Shown here piece after piece: positions 37,801 through 50,361 of a DNA stretch of 64,000 bases (position 1 is its first letter; each line of letters begins with the position of its first letter). The translations under genes were made by a program, and so were the position numbers. The stretch is from Caenorhabditis remanei. Its lineage: Eukaryota > Nematoda > Chromadorea > Rhabditida > Rhabditidae. The DNA is taken from assembly GCF_010183535.1 (NCBI RefSeq), contig NC_071329.1, positions 7,068,001-7,132,000 on the forward strand, read 5' to 3'. A model generated the notes under the pieces. The model was not told the origin of the DNA, did not search any database, and was given only the letters and a program-made list of their open reading frames with translations.

Positions 37801-39177
37801 TCCTTTAAACCGATTTCATTTTTAGTAGTCTTTAGTTGCGTGCCAGTTTATATTATGGGTTTCAGATATGAGCTGCCTGATTGAGCGTCCTGGTAAAGTC
37901 CATATTCAGGTGAGCTCCGTAATTGGAAATCTTCCAATATTATATGTAGCTATAATTTCGTCTGCAGGTTTCAAAATGTTATAAATATGTTTTGTACACC
38001 CGAGCAATTTCTACAAAAGTCTTAGCATTTTAAGTTTTTGGATGATGTAGAGAAATTTATTTACTTTCAAACATCGAAACTTCAAAATGCCTGAATCGCC
38101 CTAACCCTATAATATTCATTAACAACCCTTGAAATCTTACAAAATTGTGTCTACTCTTCACACAAAATACGAAAAATTGGAAGATTGCGATTCATTGAAA
38201 ACGGAAGGATGCTCTTTTGAATGTTTTTTGATTCCTCCGGTTTTTTTCTATGTCACCGAAACCGCTTATAGCAATGCTTTCACCGCGTTGTCATGGGAAT
38301 TGCCAATTTCATTTTTTGAACGACTTTGAGAAAATTGAAAAAAAAAAGAGAGAAAGAAAAGAAAAGAGCAACATGAAATGACGACAGGAAACACCGATCG
38401 GATTTATGTTTTCTCTTTTCAGATTTATTTCTGTTGATTTCAGAACCTTAGATGGGAAGAGAAGCTTGATAAGAAAAAGAGCGGCTTCTGATTTGATCCT
38501 TTTTCGGAATTATTTCTCGATTTTGTTTTCTTTTTTTGAAAACAAGACAAAAATAATGAAAATCAAGAATAAGACTGGAACTGATAGAGGAAATTTTCAT
38601 TTTCGAAAAGATAACCGAGTTCATAGACTACTATGAAAAAGACTGAAAAAGAAACCCCAAGAAATCCGACCCATTCAAAAAAGACCTTCACAAAACCGCT
38701 TGTTTTTAATTATTTTCCTAGAAAAACACCTATTTTGTCAAAACCAAACGAGAAAAAAACCACGAAAACATCGGAAGTCTGCAAAAAAAGACAGCAATTG
38801 AAGACAATAGACTGGAAAAATGAGATGAGGGGAGTATGTAGTGACCCCCACTTTTTGGCGTCTATTGAAAAAAAAGAAAAGAGCAATGAATAGAAAAAAA
38901 GAAGAAAAATAAGTCGGGGGAAGACCTTGTTGCTGAAAATCTTGAGACTAATCAAGAGTGAGAGATTTTGTGGATTGAAAACTTTTTGAAAAATATGTCT
39001 TGCTGGGAATCCGCTGTGTTTCTTTATATTTGTTTTTGTATTAGGTCACGAAGTTTTTCTCTCTAATAGTACGGCATACTAATCAATTTTAGAATCAAAA
39101 TTTGAATTTACAAGGAGCAGTCGATCTAGGGAGCATTGTATCGCAACGAACACTAGAATGGCTATGTGAGGTCGACA

Positions 39178-39539
39178 GTCACTAGGAAAGGTCATGGAGT
39201 CAGTTTGGAGTTATGGGACTTGACCTATATCATTGGAAAACTGAATTCCCGCTGACTCTAAATGTATATTTTGTTTTTGCCCTCGAGGCCTGGTATTTGA
39301 GAAAAACAGAGTCAAAGTTCGAAAAATGACAAATTTTACCTTTCTGACACGCGAAAAAATTTTGGGACTTTATTTTCCATTTTTCTCAACTTTTCCTAAC
39401 TTTGATCTTGTTTTTCACGAATAGCAGACCTTGAGGGCAAAACGTAAATATATATTTAAAATCAGCATTTTCTCAACTTTCCAATGGTATAAGTCACGTC
39501 CCATAACTCCAAACTGACTCCATGACCTTCCCTAGTCAG
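39178..39539. mobile_element. Long-arm palindromic element with CTAGGGAAGG ends, copy 1
   Basis: Nearly the whole 360 bp is an imperfect inverted repeat with ~150-bp arms. The left arm starts CTAGGAAAGGTCATGGAGTC and the right arm ends GACTCCATGACCTTCCCTAG. It is bounded by TCA on both sides, consistent with a 3-bp target duplication. No transposase. Confidence 0.75.
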
Positions 39540-41738
39540 CTAAATCAACAATTTGGTAGAACAGTACTACTTTACTAATTTGCTAACTAATACTAACTAG
39601 TACTAAAATTTGAATAAGTGCTTCATAAAATGCTCACGAAATATGATAAGATAGATCCAAGATTCTAGGGTTAAGAAGTCGGATTATGCGAGACTTTTCG
39701 CTTCTTCTTACGTCTCTTTCTCTGAAATGATCGAAAAACAAAACGTTGATCTTCGTTTCTCTTTTCTAGAAACTTCAAAAACCTTTTTCCATTTTTCAAA
39801 ACTATCAACGTAAGAGAGAATAGACTGGCGGAACTAACAGATTGGTGAGAAAATTGGTGGGTCTCTCTCAGATGGATTGATGATAATGGGCGGTTTTTTG
39901 AGTGAAAGAATGGAAAGTGATTATATACGGATTTTCAGAGCAAAATAAGAAAAAAATAGAAAAGAAAAGGGAGAGAGAGAAGAGAGATTGAGGTGGGTTG
40001 AGGTTGGGAGTCTTGAGCGCCTTGATTGGCAGATGTAATTGAAGAAAAAATAGAGAAAAGCTTGGAAATAGTGTGGGAAACTCGGAGACGCAGACACATT
40101 TTTTCGGCTACCTTTATGTGCAAGGATTTAAGAGGGGAAGGGAAGAAAATGAGACATTGCGGTTTCTGATATTCTGTTGTCAGGAAAAGAAAAGTGGGGG
40201 TGGTTGTTGGGGGGAGAAGAGAGGAGAGGTGTGCTCTGAAAAGTATTCTGAATGTGGAGACACAAGGAACCTTTTAATTAGAATGATGTTTCAGGTGCTG
40301 AAAATAGAAAAGCGTCATATTCAAGAAGCCAAAAGATTTCTTAATTGGCCAGGTAAGGAAACCTAAACTTACAAACGGAACTGACTGGAACACTGAGACA
40401 CTGAATAAATCGATATGAAGGTTCACAGCAGAGTTGCATCGGATAAGAAAAATAACTTCCGACTTCCGACTTCCGGATAAGAAATGTTCACTTCCATGCC
40501 ACTCTGGTTCACAGTAATTAGGGAAATCGTAAAATTGAGACATTTTTCTAGTCAATCGAACTACTCCTTCAGGTTTCCAGATTTTCCATCAGATGAATAA
40601 CGAAAAAAGATGCACTTTTGCTTTTCTAGAACAGGGATTAACATTATTGAGTTGTAGTTTTTAAGAGATATGAAAACTGATCAAGAATCGTCCATTTTCT
40701 TATTCGAAAACATTTTCTGTCTGTTCAAAATGTAGTTCCGAACCACTATGTCTAATATAGCTTCTGACTGAGTACGGTGTCGGTACCAGGCATCAGCTAT
40801 ACACTTTAAGTGTATTATAGCATCTTCCAGACTCATCTAGGTACAAATCAGACATCTAACATCCACTCAAATATTTGACCTCATCAGTAACACATTAAAT
40901 GAATCCGTTGGAATATTGGAGATTTAGATAGTGAGAAGATTAGTGATTAGGAAGACATGTTGCATATCTGAGATGTCTTGGTCCTAATCCGACGAATGAG
41001 TCTCAAAGGACATGCAAATCCTGACGAAAGCAGGCTGAAGAGGTGTGAAGATAGGGTAACTGGTCAAAAGGGATGTCAGAAGAAGTTCAAGAAATAGAAA
41101 CGGAAGGAATAGTTGATGGAATCAGGAATATCTTAGTGGGATGGGGGAAAAATAGATAAAAATAGGATGTTGGTCAGGTGCAAAACATTTATTCTCTTTC
41201 TTAAAATGAAAGCAGAATATCGAATTTGAGCTGATTCACACAAAGCGTTGTAGTAGATTTAATTCAGTCATTGTGTAAAAATAAAACAAGGAATCTTCTA
41301 AATTTTCAGAAAATTCAGCTTTTTGAATAAAAAAGTAACAAGAACACGAGACGAGGTAGATGAATTCAATCTTAAAATTGCCTTCTCTACCAAATATCCT
41401 CCTCTTATCTCCTCATATCTTCCGACCAAAAGTCGAAGAATAAGGATGTAGATGAAGAAAAAAGGGAGAAATTGTGATGAGCTCTCTCCTCTTTTTAGCC
41501 GGATGGGCGGTGCCGACACCCGCCTCGTTTTGTGTCGTTTCATGCGTCTTTCCTGACTGAAATACGCAGAGAAACTTTTACGATGGTGTTAGAAATGAAA
41601 ACGAGAGTTGTTTGAATGGCCTTCGAGGGACGAGTCTCCGTTTTTTGCCGTGGTTTTTTACAGAGATATTTTGGAATTGAATAAACGGGAAAGAAGAGAA
41701 AAAGAACACATTAGGGAAGTCTATGACGAAGGTCTCAC

Positions 41739-42458
41739 ATGAAGAAAAAAGGAAAAAGAGGTTTTGAGAGAAGGATGATATCCGGTTCTGAAGCTTCAAA
41801 AACGTTGGACATTCAAACAACTCTCGTTCAAAAATGTTGGAGCTTCAAAATGTTGGAACTGGTAAAGATTTGTATTGCTGAGCAAGAAAAAGTCCATGTT
41901 GTAATCGAAAAATTAAACGGAATGATTGAAAAAATTGAAGATAGAAAACTCGAACCACACGATCGCTTCTATAAAGCTTTGGAGAAAAAGAAGGAGATTA
42001 TTTGGAGATGATCTTTCTGCTCAATATCAGAATCCACATATGAACGATTTTTGGATGATCCGTTTGAATTCGAAGAGGATCAACTGTTAGAGCTTGGACA
42101 GGTAGATCAGAAACATCAGTTCTATGATTAAGCGGAGCCGTATTCAGATGTAGAGGAGAATCAATTGCTCATCGAGGACGAAGAACAACACGGTGACGAT
42201 GTTCAAGTTGCATGGATAAGTAACTCTGATTTTGCGCGAAAAGGAATTAACAGTCTTTATGATTTTGACTACTTGAAAAATGCAAGCTCGCGACATCCGA
42301 GCAGAACACTGTTTTTGACGTTACAACACAAATATTCAACATATTATCTAACCAATTCACACATTTTCAGGTTCTTTTCAGGCTCATTCGACTTCTCAAC
42401 TTTCAAACGAATGGTGCTTCATTTCACTACTGAAAACCTGAAAATACTGTCTTTCTGA
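41739..42458 (+). pseudogene. Broken reading frame upstream of the zinc-finger gene
   Basis: One frame stays protein-like for about 240 codons but is interrupted by two stops (near 42009 and 42132). Segments on either side look coding: KLNGMIEKIEDRKLEPHDRF, ERFLDDPFEFEEDQLLELGQ, VEENQLLIEDEEQHGDDVQV. No pair of splice sites I tried restores a single frame. It could be a decayed gene or a decayed 5' copy of a neighbour; I recognise no family. Confidence 0.35.
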
Positions 42459-42668
42459 AAAAAAGTAAGTAATCAAGTTGAAACGTAAACATATCAGTTT
42501 CACATTTCCTGTAGTCTTTTTTTGGTGTTGGACACCGTGAACTGTAAAACAAACTTAAAAACGTGACGACCTTTCTCGAATGAAACATGTTTTCAAAAAC
42601 GTTTTCTTCGTGGCATCAGTTTTGGTTAGAGTTCCTCAAACCAAGTTTTCACCCTATCAAAAGAAATT

Positions 42669-45600
42669 ATGCCATGCAACCATGACGACAAGTCGTTTAT
42701 TCACGACTCAGCGACTCAGGAAGCTATCACAAAGCTGATAGAAGACTTTATTCCAGCACCGGTTCGCCCTTTTTCTCTTTTTTTTTTCAAGTTTTTCAAA
42801 AGTTTTTTAGCTTCTTCAACACGTCAACAAATCGAAAGTCAGCCCTGTAGTAATACATAATGGAGTAATAAATGTTCCCACTGTGTTGAAAAATTTGCTT
42901 GAAAACTCGAATAATCAACTCAGTGAGTTTACCGGATTTTTTTTATTTTGGTTAGAAAACGAATTCAGGAATGTACGGGAACTCACACGATTTGTTGGGA
43001 CATCTGCTGACATATACAAAGTTTTCATTGAAACACAAAAAGTTCGGTATCCCACGAAACTATTTGGAGGTGAATACGGTTTGATTATTTTCGTTTATTT
43101 TTAGTATTTCAGTATAAAGAAGAGGTGACAAAGTATGATAGTTCGAAAGGAGGATTATTCATTTGTAAGCAAGATTTTATTCTTCATCTTCATGCAAGAG
43201 TAAATTTGAAGTATGAAGAGCATGTGAGTGATCTCGGTTCATCCAATCCAATTCTTCTTTTAGTGAAATATTACCGTTTTCAGAATCGTACACCATCTCC
43301 AACACTAGTGGAATTTATGACAAAGAATGAAGACCACCTCGAAAATAGTTATGAATTTGGCCGTTACGATGTAAAAATGTACGATGAAATGAAAGAGACT
43401 ATTGAAAAAATGGTGAAAAATACATGGGGCACTCGGAGTCTGGATACTGAAATTCTTCGAAAGTTCATTGACGCTCATCCAAAATACTTCTTGACCAACT
43501 CCGAGCAGGTAACTCTAAATAATTATTCTCCAATTTTAACGATCTCCTTCTTACAGAACTCTCAAGATATTCCAACTGTGGCCAGAATCTTCAAGGACGG
43601 TCCACACTCTTTCATTATGTTGGCAGAAATTGAAAAAGATGAGGAAACCAAGGAAATGACGAAAATCTGCACTGATATTGACCGCATTGAAACTATTGAA
43701 GAAAAGAAAGCGTATGATAAAAACTTAGACATCGATGTAAGGTTCCAAGCAATGTGTTGAATGAAAAACCAGTTTTCAGTTCATCTGTGTTCCAATTCAA
43801 AGAGCCAAACATGCCGCAGTTCCCATTGTGACACCAGCTGGTTCTCATTGCATTCTGATATCAGATTGCATCCTTGAACTTCTTCGTCGCTTAATTTCAG
43901 TACTGAGAATTTTCCAGACTTTCAATAAACAAACATCGAAAAAGCTCGACGAAGTCATGGATTCATTGAAACCGATAATAAACTCTGAGGAGGTAAGAAT
44001 ATGAAATAAACAGTGCTTCAACAGTCCTTATTTCAGACTTCAGTATATTTTGTTGAGACGAAGTTTCTCGACGACAAGAAAAAGTGGCTTGATCTTCATT
44101 TCTCTGAAATCAAAAGAAGTAAATTGGTCAGAGACGTCGGACAGTTCGGATTCACTTTGGACTTTTTGAGAAAAGAATTGGAACTTCTGAGATTAACAAA
44201 TGCGTTTCCGGATATCATGGATCACACAAAACGAGTTTACGATATGGTTTTCAAACAACGAGAAGGCCAATTTTTGAGAACTTGTGATCTGATTGATGCA
44301 GTCGACCAATGTCAACTCGCTTGTTTGTTGAACAAGTTTCCTAGAGTAAATTGAAATAATTTGAACAGAATCATAGGAAATTGATTTTCTAGCTGAAAGA
44401 GTTCCTGCACAACCAAAAAGCATGTCATCGAATCGCCTATTTGGATTGCGAGAAATGTCTAGCTTCCACTCCGGGAAAAGTACCTACCGTAGATGAGAAA
44501 AACGACTGGAGAGTGTATCAGTATAACGATGTGAGAATTCGATATCCGAAATGTGGAATCCCACAGGTGAGTGTCTTGTAATTTCACTTTCTGTATCAAA
44601 GAATAACATTTTTAGTCTATTGAGGCGTTAATGGACCTGCCTTCTGGAACATCTGTGGTTTCAAATCTTGACATTTTACCAAAGGAACAGCACACACAAA
44701 CTCATACAAAATACTTTTTGTTTGATTTGAATGATGTGAACGAGTTGCCGAAAAATAAACTTTATGAGTCATTGTTGAGTCATGCTAAATTTTTGGTAAG
44801 TATTGTAGTAGCCAAGAAACTTAATCGATATATTTTTATTTCCAGAAAAACCTTCCAAACAAAAAAGTCTACATTCGTACGATTCCCGTTGAGACTATTC
44901 CTCATGTATTCCGTTCGGAAAGTTTCGAGATACTTTTAATTCTTTCAAAACAACAAAATATTCCTCTACCTGAACATATCGGTTGGTGACAACAATACTG
45001 GTGATTTCTCTGAATACTTCGATTACAGTCCGACAAGCTGAAGCCGATATGAAAGGGAACTTTGGCTCCGATCAAGATTATTTGAGCAGCCTGTATCCGT
45101 TGGAGAAATTCTTAGAGAATTTAGAAGATTTCGGTATCGACAAACAATCGGCTACAGTAAGTTGATCGAATTAATTGATCACAGAGGTATATAAGTTTAA
45201 GATTATTCCTGACATCCTCTACAAATGTTCAAAAAACCGAATGAGTGAAGAAAATGGAGAGAATTTTATCAGTGTATTCAATCCAGATGGCAAGAAAGTA
45301 ATGAGTTGCGGACAAGCCGTTTTCAACGTTTTCCAATCTCTAGTCTGTCGAATGAAGTTTCGATTCAGAGACCCATGTATGTTTCATAAAGACTGTCTGA
45401 AACATTATGAGAAAAAAGTTATCGATATTATGCAGATGTTGGGAAACAATGATGAGGTAATTAACTTTTATCTGGTCTTAATTCGTTTCATCATTTCAGA
45501 CGACCTTCGTACATGTTGCGCATATTGAAGATTCGATTAACACGATGCGGTCCCATTGTAACTATGTGACTCAAAGTCGTTTCCGACTTCTAGATCATCG

Positions 45601-47753
45601 ACTGCTTAACATGTTGCCAACTGATCAGATACCTGCTGAATATTATTATTTTCTTGCCGAAATGTTTGGGCTGCCGAAGCAAGTTGCCAATTTCCCGAGT
45701 GCAGGATCGGAAACAAACGTTTGGATTTACAATCTCATGTATATAGTCGGTTGGGCGGAGGTTGTGTTTGATAAACCAGGATTGGAGCATCTTAGTTTAT
45801 TAGTTCGTAAAACAGCTGTTCATATTATTCCCGAAGAATTGATAGAAAAGGAGTATGACTTAATTGTAAGTGAAATAAATTATACCATTTTGATTGAAAC
45901 TGATTTCATTCAGAAGAAAATTCTGAACTTGTCCGTACTTCCGAAAATCTATTCGGCAAATTCCGATTCAAAGAATAACGATGATATGACGTCTGTTGAT
46001 GTGAAAAAAGAAAATAATTATTCTAAAAACGTGGTTTCTGCCGAAGAAGAATCGAATGATTCGGGAGCTCCCGAAGTGGATGGTGATGGTATCAAAAAAC
46101 AGGAGAGCTGTCCTAAATGTTTGGATAATGAAAAGTTATGTGAAGAAATTCGAACACGGATGGAGACTTTAGTAAATGAGCATAAGATTAATCTACAAAA
46201 GACGGCTGAAGCAGGACAGAGTTTGGAGCATTTCAAGAGAGAAAAGGAGATATTTGACAAGAAGAACACTTTGGAAATGCAGAAACTGACTGAGAAGTAT
46301 GAGAAGAAGGTGTTGAGATGTGATGAACTGGAGCTGGAAATGAAGAAGATGGAGGATAACAATCGGGAGGAAAATCAGAAGCTAGTGGAAAAGGTCGAGA
46401 GTAAAGAAAATCAGGTGAATGAGTTGGAGAGAAAAATGAAGAAGATGGAGAGAGATCTGAAAGGAAATGAGAAGAAAATTAAGTTTTTGGAAAAGAAGTT
46501 GACAGATAAGGATAAGGAATTGGATCAATTAAAGACGGGTAAATCGAAATTAGCGATGGAGAAAAATAGAACAATTGAGAACCTGAAACGGTTTGTCAGA
46601 ATATATTTCAAAGCTACAAGTATTCTTTTTCAGAGAAGTCACCGACTCTGCCGAAAAACTAAAACAATTAGAATTGGCTATGTCAACTCTCCAAGTCAGT
46701 GAAGCCAAGGCGAGGGAAGTTAACAATGAGTCAGTGATTAACCATATTTTGAAAAAATAGACTAACTAAATATTCAGACTCAATCAAAAACTCACCCAGG
46801 ACTTTCTTCGCTTCGAGGAGATCGAGAAAGAAATTTCAGAGAAAAATCAAACAATTGAGAAGCTGGAAAAAGCAAGAATGGAATCTTCTTTAGACAATGA
46901 GAAGTCTAAAAAAGAGTGAGTTTCGTAAAAATTCTTATTGAAATTATGTCTGAACATTTAGAATTCAAAACACTATTTCTATATTCGAGCAACAACTTCA
47001 GACACTACATCGAATGACCGGATCCTCATCAGAGGAGGATCCTTATTCACCTCAGATTCCGAGCCGAGAAGAGTCAGAAGGCTTCAGAGCTCAACTTTGG
47101 AAGCTACAGAAAATAAAAGAGTCGATGGATAGAGGAGATGAAATTGAACAAGCAAAAGAAATGATGAGGAAGTAAGTTCAGTACTAATTATCGTTTTCAC
47201 TGAAAAATTGTTTTTTAAAGAATGATTTCCCTCTCCGAAAATCCCGAAATAGACCTGTTCGCTGCTTACGAATTTCAACAGTATGAGGGGAAAATTCAAA
47301 ACTATACGCAGTTAGTGGAGGTGAATATTCAGAAATTGAAGGTGAGTTATTCTTGATTTAGACACAGACACATTTAGACACATTTTCAGAAAACCCGCGA
47401 AGTCTCCGAGCTCTCTCCTCTTCCGGACTTCCCTGCATTTTCAGACAAATTCGTGTCAGAGCTTTGGTTGGGAATCAAGAAAAAGCAGGAAATCGAAATA
47501 AAGAAACGAGAAGAAATTGAAGTGAGAGATTCAGAATGTTATTTTTGTGCTGAGGAAATGAAACAAGATGAAAAAACACTTCAGTGTGAGCATTGTAAGA
47601 AAGTGACTCATCACAAGGTTAGTTTGTTTCAAAAGTCTTCGGAAAGAGTACTTTCGTTTCTTTCAGTGTGCAGCGACATGGCTCAAAATCCATCGTTCAT
47701 GTGCACATTGTCGTCAGAATCAGCTCGACCCGATGGAATTTCCAACTCTCTAA
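42669..47753 (+). CDS. Large coiled-coil protein with C-terminal RING/PHD-like zinc finger, 21 exons
   Basis: Function unknown; a ubiquitin-ligase role is only inferred from the finger. Twenty-one exons from 42669-42761 to 47667-47753 sum to 4140 nt (1379 residues) with consistent phase at every junction. Residues 1 to about 860 are globular with no motif I can name. Residues about 900-1220 are Lys/Glu-rich heptads predicted to form long coiled coils. The C-terminus carries eight zinc ligands in C-x2-C-x12-C-x2-C-x4-H-x2-C-x10-C-x2-C spacing (C1325, C1328, C1341, C1344, H1349, C1352, C1363, C1366), a C4HC3 arrangement as in PHD or RING-variant fingers. The region after the H-x-x-C step (CAATWLKIHRSCAHC) is RING-like. 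One intron (45157-45201, 45 nt) ends in the weak acceptor TTTAAG, and the intron 45866-45913 can also be read through in frame. The gene resembles a nematode-restricted group of RING proteins. It converges on the E2-like gene with only 134 nt between stops. Confidence 0.85.
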
Positions 47754-47887
47754 ATATTTACTTGTAAAATGATAAAAGTTCCCGGATGTTCTGTTGTGAT
47801 AAATATCTCACTTGATCACACTTTTATTCTATCTGAACAAAACATTCTCGAACAAACAAATTCTTCATCCCAAACAAGTTCAATGTC

Positions 47888-48584
47888 TCACCACTTCTGT
47901 GCCACCTCTTTAAACTTTTTCAGGTAAACTGCCTTGTCCTGAATTAGTAGAAAATTAGAGAAGATATCAACAAACCACTCACATTCATATAATCGGCAGC
48001 CGCATCGAAATTCACCGGACGAGATAAATCTGGCTCATTGAGCAGGACAATCATGTTAATCAGGACTGAAACATATTTTTTTAAGGATCCATATAAAACA
48101 TTGTCCCAACCGTCTTCCATCGTAGTATCTGGTTTCCAATTCTCCTGAAGAAGCATCGGAGAACACAACTCGTGGGAAGAGGGATCCACATTCGGGTGGT
48201 ACACCTAAAAGTCATTTTATACACTCTATGAAAACATCTTCTAATTTACCGGATGACAAAATTTCAAGAATGGAGCTTTGAACGGATAATCAATGCTGAC
48301 ATCAAGATTCAATGTGAATATGAGATCCTTAAACAATACAGTATCCTGAAAATATTTGATTAATTACAAAAGAATTTCTCTAATTCAGACCCCAACTATC
48401 TTGAATTGAAACACATCTTTGCACTTTTGAACTTTTCGAAAATCTTTGATGTAGCACCGCTTGTTTTTTGTGAGATCAGCGATTTCCTGGAATAAAAAAA
48501 TATTGTTGGAATGTGAGAAGAGAATGAAAAGACCTTCCGGATACGAGAAAGTTGAACGATTCTACCATGAGCGGCGGCGTGCAT
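47888..48584 (-). CDS. ubc-24: Ubiquitin-conjugating enzyme E2-like protein (UBC-24-like), 6 exons
   Basis: E2 enzymes carry ubiquitin or a ubiquitin-like protein on a Cys. Exons 48584-48534, 48486-48391, 48345-48250, 48204-48111, 48065-47983 and 47938-47888 give 156 residues in perfect phase. The fold markers are in order: N-terminal helix (RIRKEIADLTKNK), the YPFKAP strand-loop, YHPNVD, a candidate catalytic Cys at residue 95 in HELCSPMLL, then WKPDTTMEDVL and NEPDLSRPVN. The sequence is closest in feel to the UBC12/UBE2M group. The Cys lies nine residues after the HPN Asn, one more than I recall for UBE2M, and its flank is CSPML rather than CLNIL. It is shorter at the N-terminus than UBE2M. 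TTTATT at 47823 gives a polyadenylation signal on this strand. The ubc-24 symbol is from its linkage to the skpo-1 ortholog. Confidence 0.85.
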
Positions 48585-50361
48585 CTTATGAAATGTGTTG
48601 AAAAGATGGATATTTGGAAATGTTTCAAAAATCAGAATGCTTGATTTTTGAAATTTTGTGAACACGTTAATTAAAAATATTTTAATGTTTCTCTCTTCTC
48701 CATTAAAATGTTGTAAAAATGAATTTGACTGTTTTGGAGATATTATGATAGCTCTAAGAGTCCAAGACAAAAGCAACATATTTTTCGATTATTGACAGGA
48801 GAGTGGTGTCATCAAAAATAGAAGCGACATATTAGCGTGGCACGCTTCTTACAACCGCGCTTTACCGAAACCGAGAAAAATTGCGTGCGAAATTGAGAGA
48901 CTTAGAGAAAAAGAGAGACATTTTTCAAGGGGATATCGGTTTGAGCGCATTTGTAGGAACTGGGCCGAGCTAATATCTCACTATATAAGGTACTGAAAAG
49001 TGCCAGCGGCATAATTTTAAATACTCTACAGTGGCTGGAAGTTCTGATCAAACTTGGAACTTCCTTCGACAATCCTGAATGAGGTTTGCTCTCCAGATTC
49101 CAAGATCAAACTATAACAACATTTCACACCAGTTTCCTCATTGCTTTGGAATCTTATTTCTTCTGTTTATCTCATTCATTGTCAGCAAACTTTTTTCACT
49201 TCCAGAATTCCAAAAGTCCAATTATTTCAACAAAACCAAAGATCCTCGTTTCCACCCTCCCAAAAATTCCGTTCCTCCACTCTATCTGTATTCGATTTCC
49301 TTGAAACATCCTTCTCTGAGATTGACTTCCTTCTCTTATCTTCTGTTTCCCATCCACCCCCACATTGCTCCGATTGACAAATCTCAAAACAATTCTAGAT
49401 CAGAACATCAAATCTTTTCTCTTTTCCTTTCATCTCTATCCCATCCAGAATTCAATATAAATACCAAAGAGATTTTCAGTTTCGAACAATTCTTCCCCCT
49501 CTCTTCCTAGCTTCCCAATCATTTTTTGTTCATCGTTTGATTCCATTTTTCCATTTTTTCCCTTCAGCTTCCTCCTCCTCCCTTTCAGAATTATTTACTG
49601 TTCTGTTCATAGTCATGTTCATAATCGGTTTAGAAGAAGTCGTCTCTCCCTCTCTCTCCAATAACTTTCACCCGAGAGACGAAGCAATAGCGGGCGGTAC
49701 GAAGAGAGACATTTTGAGAAGAAGGAGGATGCCCTCCAGTGGACAAAGCAGATGCAACTTCTACCTGGGTTAAGCTTACCATTGAAAATGTATGCATTAC
49801 TCAGGCACTGTCTATCACCTTTTTTTCACTGTAGAGAAAAGGGTCATACACTTTTTGGACAAGTTTTTTGATGTTTGGGTTCTTCTGGTCGAGAATCGGT
49901 CCTTGCTTCTTCTTTCACACGTCCGTCACTTTCCGGTTCTGAAACAGTTTTTTTCTGATTCCGGTGAAACTTCATTGTATCTGGTAGTCTCAATCAGTAT
50001 CGTTTTGATTCGTTTTCTATGTTATACCTGGAATTAATGAGCATTCCGTCTATTCCAGATTCTAATTTTCGATTTTCTGAAAACTCGACAGTTGCAAAAC
50101 GTTCTTTCATAACTAGGACTAGTTTCAAAATATCAATTGCCATTGGAAAACTTCTGAAATCCACCTTTTCATCGGATTCGAATGATAGAGTTCGAAATCC
50201 TGAGAACTGATAATTATACCAAAACTCATCCTTCTATCTTTCCCAATCTATTTCTCTGATCTCAAATTGTTCACTTTCCTGTTATTTATTTTTTTCCTTC
50301 ATCACAATCTGCTTTGCTCAGCGCATCTCATTCTTCAATTATTTCCATATTTTTCAGACCG
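48585..50361. other. Interval between the E2-like and peroxidase genes
   Basis: Divergent promoter region containing one ATTAGC element; otherwise CT-rich sequence with short overlapping frames and no splice support. Confidence 0.4.
48831..48974. mobile_element. 140-bp inverted-repeat element (ATTAGC family), copy 3
   Basis: Starts ATTAGCGTGGCACGCTTCTT and ends GGGCCGAGCTAAT. It shares ACCGAAACCGAGAAAAATTG and GAGAGACTTAGAGAAAAAGA with copy 1. It lies about 245 bp upstream of the E2-like gene start. Confidence 0.65.

Larger units (their letters stand above)
32253..41738. other. Long gene-poor interval upstream of the ammonium transporter
   Basis: A possible 5' exon for the transporter (donor GTAAGT near 33147 on the minus strand), one ATTAGC element and one long-arm palindrome are the only structured items. 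The rest is AT/AG-rich with many short low-complexity frames. Confidence 0.4.
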
